Shown here: positions 61,456 to 64,000 of the stretch, in pieces | Layout of the letters: every line of letters begins with the position of its first letter | Position numbering within the stretch: the first letter of the stretch is position 1 | DNA from: Streptomyces sp. NBC_01431 | GTDB lineage: Bacteria; Actinomycetota; Actinomycetes; Streptomycetales; Streptomycetaceae | DNA: 64,000 bases | Reading direction: 5' to 3' | NCBI RefSeq assembly: GCF_036231355.1 | Contig: NZ_CP109496.1 | Span: forward strand, 5,828,001-5,892,000 | Program-made: the position numbers and the translations under genes | The notes under the pieces: model-generated | The model's input: the letters and a program-made list of their open reading frames with translations, nothing else | What the model was told of the DNA's origin: nothing | The model's database searches: none

Positions 61456-62253
61456 TCAGCCCCGTACGCCGAACAGGTGCAGCAGCGCCGCGACCTGGCG
61501 ATAGGGGTCGGTGCGAGCGGCCCGGTCCTCGGCCGCGAGCAGCCGCTCCAGCTCGTCGGCGGCCGGCAGCTGCGCGTCGTCGGGCGCGTTGTCGGTGAAC
61601 ACCCGCACCCCGTACCAGGCGTGCAGCGGCGCCGCGATCCCGTCGAGCGTGCGGGTCAGCACGGCCAGACGGTCGGCGCGCACCGCCAGACCCAGGCGGT
61701 TGGTGTACGAATCCGTGTCGAAGGCCGACAGGGCGCCCGGCCAGTCCCCGGCGAGCCCCGAGCGCATGGCCAGCGCGTCCGCGTTGCGCACGAGCAGCGA
61801 GAGCAGCCCGCCCGGGGCGAGCATCCGGGCCAGCCCCGCGAGCATCGCGTCCGGGTCCTGGACGTACATCAGCACCCCGTGGCAGAGCACCACGTCGAAG
61901 GAGCCCGGCAGGAAGTGCACGCCGGTCTCGCGACCGTCGCCCTCGATCAGCCGGACCCGCTCGCGGATACCCTCGGGCTCGGTGGCCAGCGCCTCGCGCG
62001 CCACCTTCAGCATCTGCGCGTCGGACTCCAGGCCCGTCACCGAGTGCCCGGCGCGGGCCAGGCGCAGGGCCTGGGTGCCCTGGCCCATGCCGACGTCCAG
62101 GACCCGCAGGCGCTGGCCCACCGGGAAGCGGGCGGCTATCTGCTCGTCCAGCTGACGGGCCACGAGTTCCTGGCGGACGACGTTGCGCAGCCCGCCGAGG
62201 CCCTTCAGCCAGGCACCGGAGGCGCCGGCGAACCCGGACGCATCCGGACTCAG
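61456..62253 (-). CDS. Class I SAM-dependent methyltransferase
   Basis: The product has 265 residues. I place the start at a CTG (62253) because it has GGAGAG five bases upstream and overlaps the stop of the preceding gene as CTGA. The SAM motif I is VLDVGMGQGTQALRLARAG, motif II a GLESD acid, and motif IV FDVVLCHGVLMYV. The fold resembles ubiquinone/menaquinone- and biotin-type methyltransferases such as CmoA or Tam. Substrate unknown. Confidence 0.88.
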   Translation of the reverse strand: MSPDASGFAGASGAWLKGLGGLRNVVRQELVARQLDEQIAARFPVGQRLRVLDVGMGQGTQALRLARAGHSVTGLESDAQMLKVAREALATEPEGIRERVRLIEGDGRETGVHFLPGSFDVVLCHGVLMYVQDPDAMLAGLARMLAPGGLLSLLVRNADALAMRSGLAGDWPGALSAFDTDSYTNRLGLAVRADRLAVLTRTLDGIAAPLHAWYGVRVFTDNAPDDAQLPAADELERLLAAEDRAARTDPYRQVAALLHLFGVRG

Positions 62254-62846
62254 GGCCGCTCTCCGCGCTTGACCTGCGGCTTCGGCAGCCGCAGCCGGCG
62301 CATCTGGAGCGTGCGCATCAGACCGTAGGCGACGGCGCCCTTCTTCGGCTCGTCCGGGAAGCGGGCGGCCAGCGCCCTCTTCAGACGGAAGGCGAGCCCG
62401 ATCGAGTCGACGACGATCAGCACGATCACGACGAGCCACAGCAGCAGCGAGAGGTTCTGCAGGCTGCCAATGCGGATCATCGAGAGGACCAGGATGATCA
62501 CCGCGAGCGGCAGGAACATCTCGGCGACCGAGAACCGGGAGTCGACGAAGTCGCGGACGAACTTGCGCACCGGCCCCTTGTCGCGGGCCGGGAGGTAGCG
62601 CTGGTCGCCGTTGGCGAGCGCCTCGCGCTGCTTTGCCATGTCGATCCGGCGCGCCTCGCGCTGGCGCTTGGCGGCCTCCTTGCGGTCGGTCGGCACGGTC
62701 GAGGCCCGGCGTCGCTGAGTCTGCGCCTCACTCCGCTTGGGAGTGGGGCGCCCCTTGGGGGCCTCGGGGTCGCGGGGCTGCTTGGAGAGGTCCGCCGTCA
62801 CCTTGGTGGTGGGGGCCTTCTCTTCATTGGAACGGCTACGGAACAC
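62250..62846 (-). CDS. DUF3043 membrane protein
   Basis: The product has 198 residues from a GTG. The N-terminal half is highly charged (KEAAKRQREARRIDMAKQREAL), then two membrane segments occur near 120-165 (FLPLAVIILVLSMIRI and LSLLLWLVVIVLIVVDSIGLAF). This matches DUF3043, an actinobacterial family of unknown function. It ends by overlapping the methyltransferase start, so the two are coupled. Confidence 0.88.
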   Translation of the reverse strand: MFRSRSNEEKAPTTKVTADLSKQPRDPEAPKGRPTPKRSEAQTQRRRASTVPTDRKEAAKRQREARRIDMAKQREALANGDQRYLPARDKGPVRKFVRDFVDSRFSVAEMFLPLAVIILVLSMIRIGSLQNLSLLLWLVVIVLIVVDSIGLAFRLKRALAARFPDEPKKGAVAYGLMRTLQMRRLRLPKPQVKRGERP

Positions 62847-63132
62847 AATCCCCAAGGGTACGGGGTGCGCGGCATGGACCCCAGGCCGGTGGGGAACGAT
62901 CCGGCAACGCCTTGCGTCTGTACGGTCGCGAGCGACCGTGCGCAATGCCCGGTTTCCCAACGGTTTCCCAGGGGTCACCTACTCCTTGCGCCTGATCGGC
63001 GCGGAGCGTAGTCGTCCTTGGGGATGAGCGCATCGTTGCCCGAACAGTGCGGTAATGGATGCAGGGCCCGTACTGTGGGTTCTGTTGCAGCAGCTGGAGC
63101 TGGAGTCCGTCAGAAGGGGGCGCGCGAAGCCC

Positions 63133-63927
63133 ATGAGCGGTGTCATGAAGCGTATGGGGATGATCTTCCGCGCGAAGGCGAACAAGGCCCTTGACCGGGC
63201 CGAGGACCCTCGCGAGACCCTCGATTACTCGTACCAGAAGCAGCTGGAGCTGCTCCAGAAGGTACGCCGGGGCGTCGCCGACGTGGCGACCTCCCGCAAG
63301 CGTCTGGAGCTGCAGCTCAACCAGCTCCAGAGCCAGTCCTCCAAGCTGGAGGACCAGGGCCGCAAGGCCCTCTCGCTCGGCCGTGAGGACCTGGCCCGCG
63401 AGGCCCTGTCCCGCCGTGCCTCGCTCCAGCAGCAGGTCACCGACCTGGAGACGCAGCACCAGACCCTCCAGGGCGAGGAGGAGAAGCTCACCCTTGCGGC
63501 CCAGCGTCTCCAGGCCAAGGTCGACGCCTTCCGTACGAAGAAGGAAACGATCAAGGCCACCTACACGGCGGCCCAGGCGCAGACCCGGATCGCCGAGTCC
63601 TTCTCCGGCATCTCCGAGGAGATGAGCGACGTCGGCCTCGCCATCCAGCGGGCCGAGGACAAGACCGCGCAGCTCCAGGCGCGGGCCGGCGCGATCGACG
63701 AACTGCTTGCCTCCGGCGCCCTCGACGACCAGTCGGGGCTCGCCAAGGACGACATCCAGACCGAGCTGGACCGGCTGTCCGGTGGTACGGATGTAGAGCT
63801 GGAACTGCAGCGGATGAAGGCCGAGCTGATGGGTGGCGGAGCAAGCGGCCAGCAGGCCATCGAGGGCGGCGCCGCAGCTCCCCAGGACAAGGCCCCGCAG
63901 CAGAGCCCGCGCTTCGACAAGCAGTGA
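63133..63927 (+). CDS. pspA: Phage-shock protein A family protein
   Basis: The product has 264 residues from an ATG. It is almost entirely predicted coiled coil (YQKQLELLQKVRRGVADVATSRKRLELQLNQLQ..., EDLAREALSRRASLQQQVTDLE), with a basic amphipathic N-terminus (MKRMGMIFRAKANKALDRAED). PspA/IM30/Vipp1 proteins bind damaged membranes and maintain proton motive force. A gene for a PspA-associated protein starts 19 bp downstream. Confidence 0.94.
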   Translation: MSGVMKRMGMIFRAKANKALDRAEDPRETLDYSYQKQLELLQKVRRGVADVATSRKRLELQLNQLQSQSSKLEDQGRKALSLGREDLAREALSRRASLQQQVTDLETQHQTLQGEEEKLTLAAQRLQAKVDAFRTKKETIKATYTAAQAQTRIAESFSGISEEMSDVGLAIQRAEDKTAQLQARAGAIDELLASGALDDQSGLAKDDIQTELDRLSGGTDVELELQRMKAELMGGGASGQQAIEGGAAAPQDKAPQQSPRFDKQ

Positions 63928-63946
63928 CGAGCGGCAGGAGACGTTC

Positions 63947-64000
63947 ATGATCGTCCGGATCATGGGGGAGGGGCAGGTGAAGCTGGTGGACAGCCACTTC
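63947..64000 (+). CDS. PspA-associated protein, N-terminus only
   Basis: An ATG preceded by GGAG opens a frame that runs off the right edge after 18 codons (MIVRIMGEGQVKL...). This start resembles the small PspA-associated PspAA proteins that follow pspA in actinobacteria. The coupling to pspA supports it. Confidence 0.75.
   Translation, partial: MIVRIMGEGQVKLVDSHF

Noticed and set aside
1..64000. tRNA, rRNA, CRISPR arrays, insertion sequences or prophage genes
   Set aside because: None seen: the gaps are short and explained by promoters, terminators or the riboswitch, and no transposase, integrase or repeat-spacer pattern is present.

Overview
This 64 kb window is high-GC actinobacterial chromosome, almost certainly Streptomyces. 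GTG and occasional TTG starts are common, third codon positions are GC-rich, and the order glnII, glnA, lipA, lipB, aceE, sucB, lpd, pepA, cobalamin genes, pspA matches, from memory, the core-chromosome order of S. coelicolor (about SCO2210 down to SCO2168). I saw no tRNA, rRNA, CRISPR array, transposase or phage gene. Most genes lie on the minus strand.

Layout. 1-13.6 kb: a reductase paired with a putative diiron protein, a membrane protein with a sigma-like N-terminus, a tyrosine phosphatase, secreted proteins, an rRNA methyltransferase, a two-component system and an MMPL exporter. 13.7-26.2 kb: nitrogen and lipoate metabolism, with glnII and glnA each preceded by a GlnR-type box, a NiCoT cobalt/nickel transporter behind a cobalamin riboswitch and next to an ArsR regulator, an ABC exporter, and lipA/lipB. 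26.4-37.8 kb: accessory enzymes and regulators, including two GntR-type paralogues flanking a tiny membrane protein. 37.8-46.6 kb: the 2-oxoacid dehydrogenase components aceE, sucB and lpd, an FCD-type GntR regulator, and pepA. 46.9-53.5 kb: a compact five-gene exopolysaccharide locus. 53.5-60 kb: cobS, cobT and cobU, interrupted by membrane-protein genes including an MprF-like one. 60-64 kb: an HtrA-like protease, a methyltransferase, a DUF3043 protein, pspA and the start of a PspA partner gene.

The most interesting region is 46922-53458. It encodes a secreted NodB-fold deacetylase resembling Agd3 (CE18), a PelF-type GT4 glycosyltransferase, a large multispanning membrane protein, a spherulin-4 (GH135-like) protein and a GH114 lipoprotein. 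Two junctions are 4-bp overlaps. This is the enzyme set expected for making, exporting, deacetylating and trimming a Pel- or galactosaminogalactan-like amino-sugar polymer. Fungi use the same combination (Agd3, Gt4, Sph3, Ega3). The polymer and the role assigned to each protein are inferred from families, not shown.

Other notable points: the PF10118-family protein at 783-1670 carries the full ligand pattern of a non-heme diiron site beside a flavin/iron-sulfur reductase; the cobalt/nickel transporter appears to be doubly controlled by an ArsR-type operator and a B12 riboswitch; one methyltransferase appears to start at a CTG codon overlapping the upstream stop.
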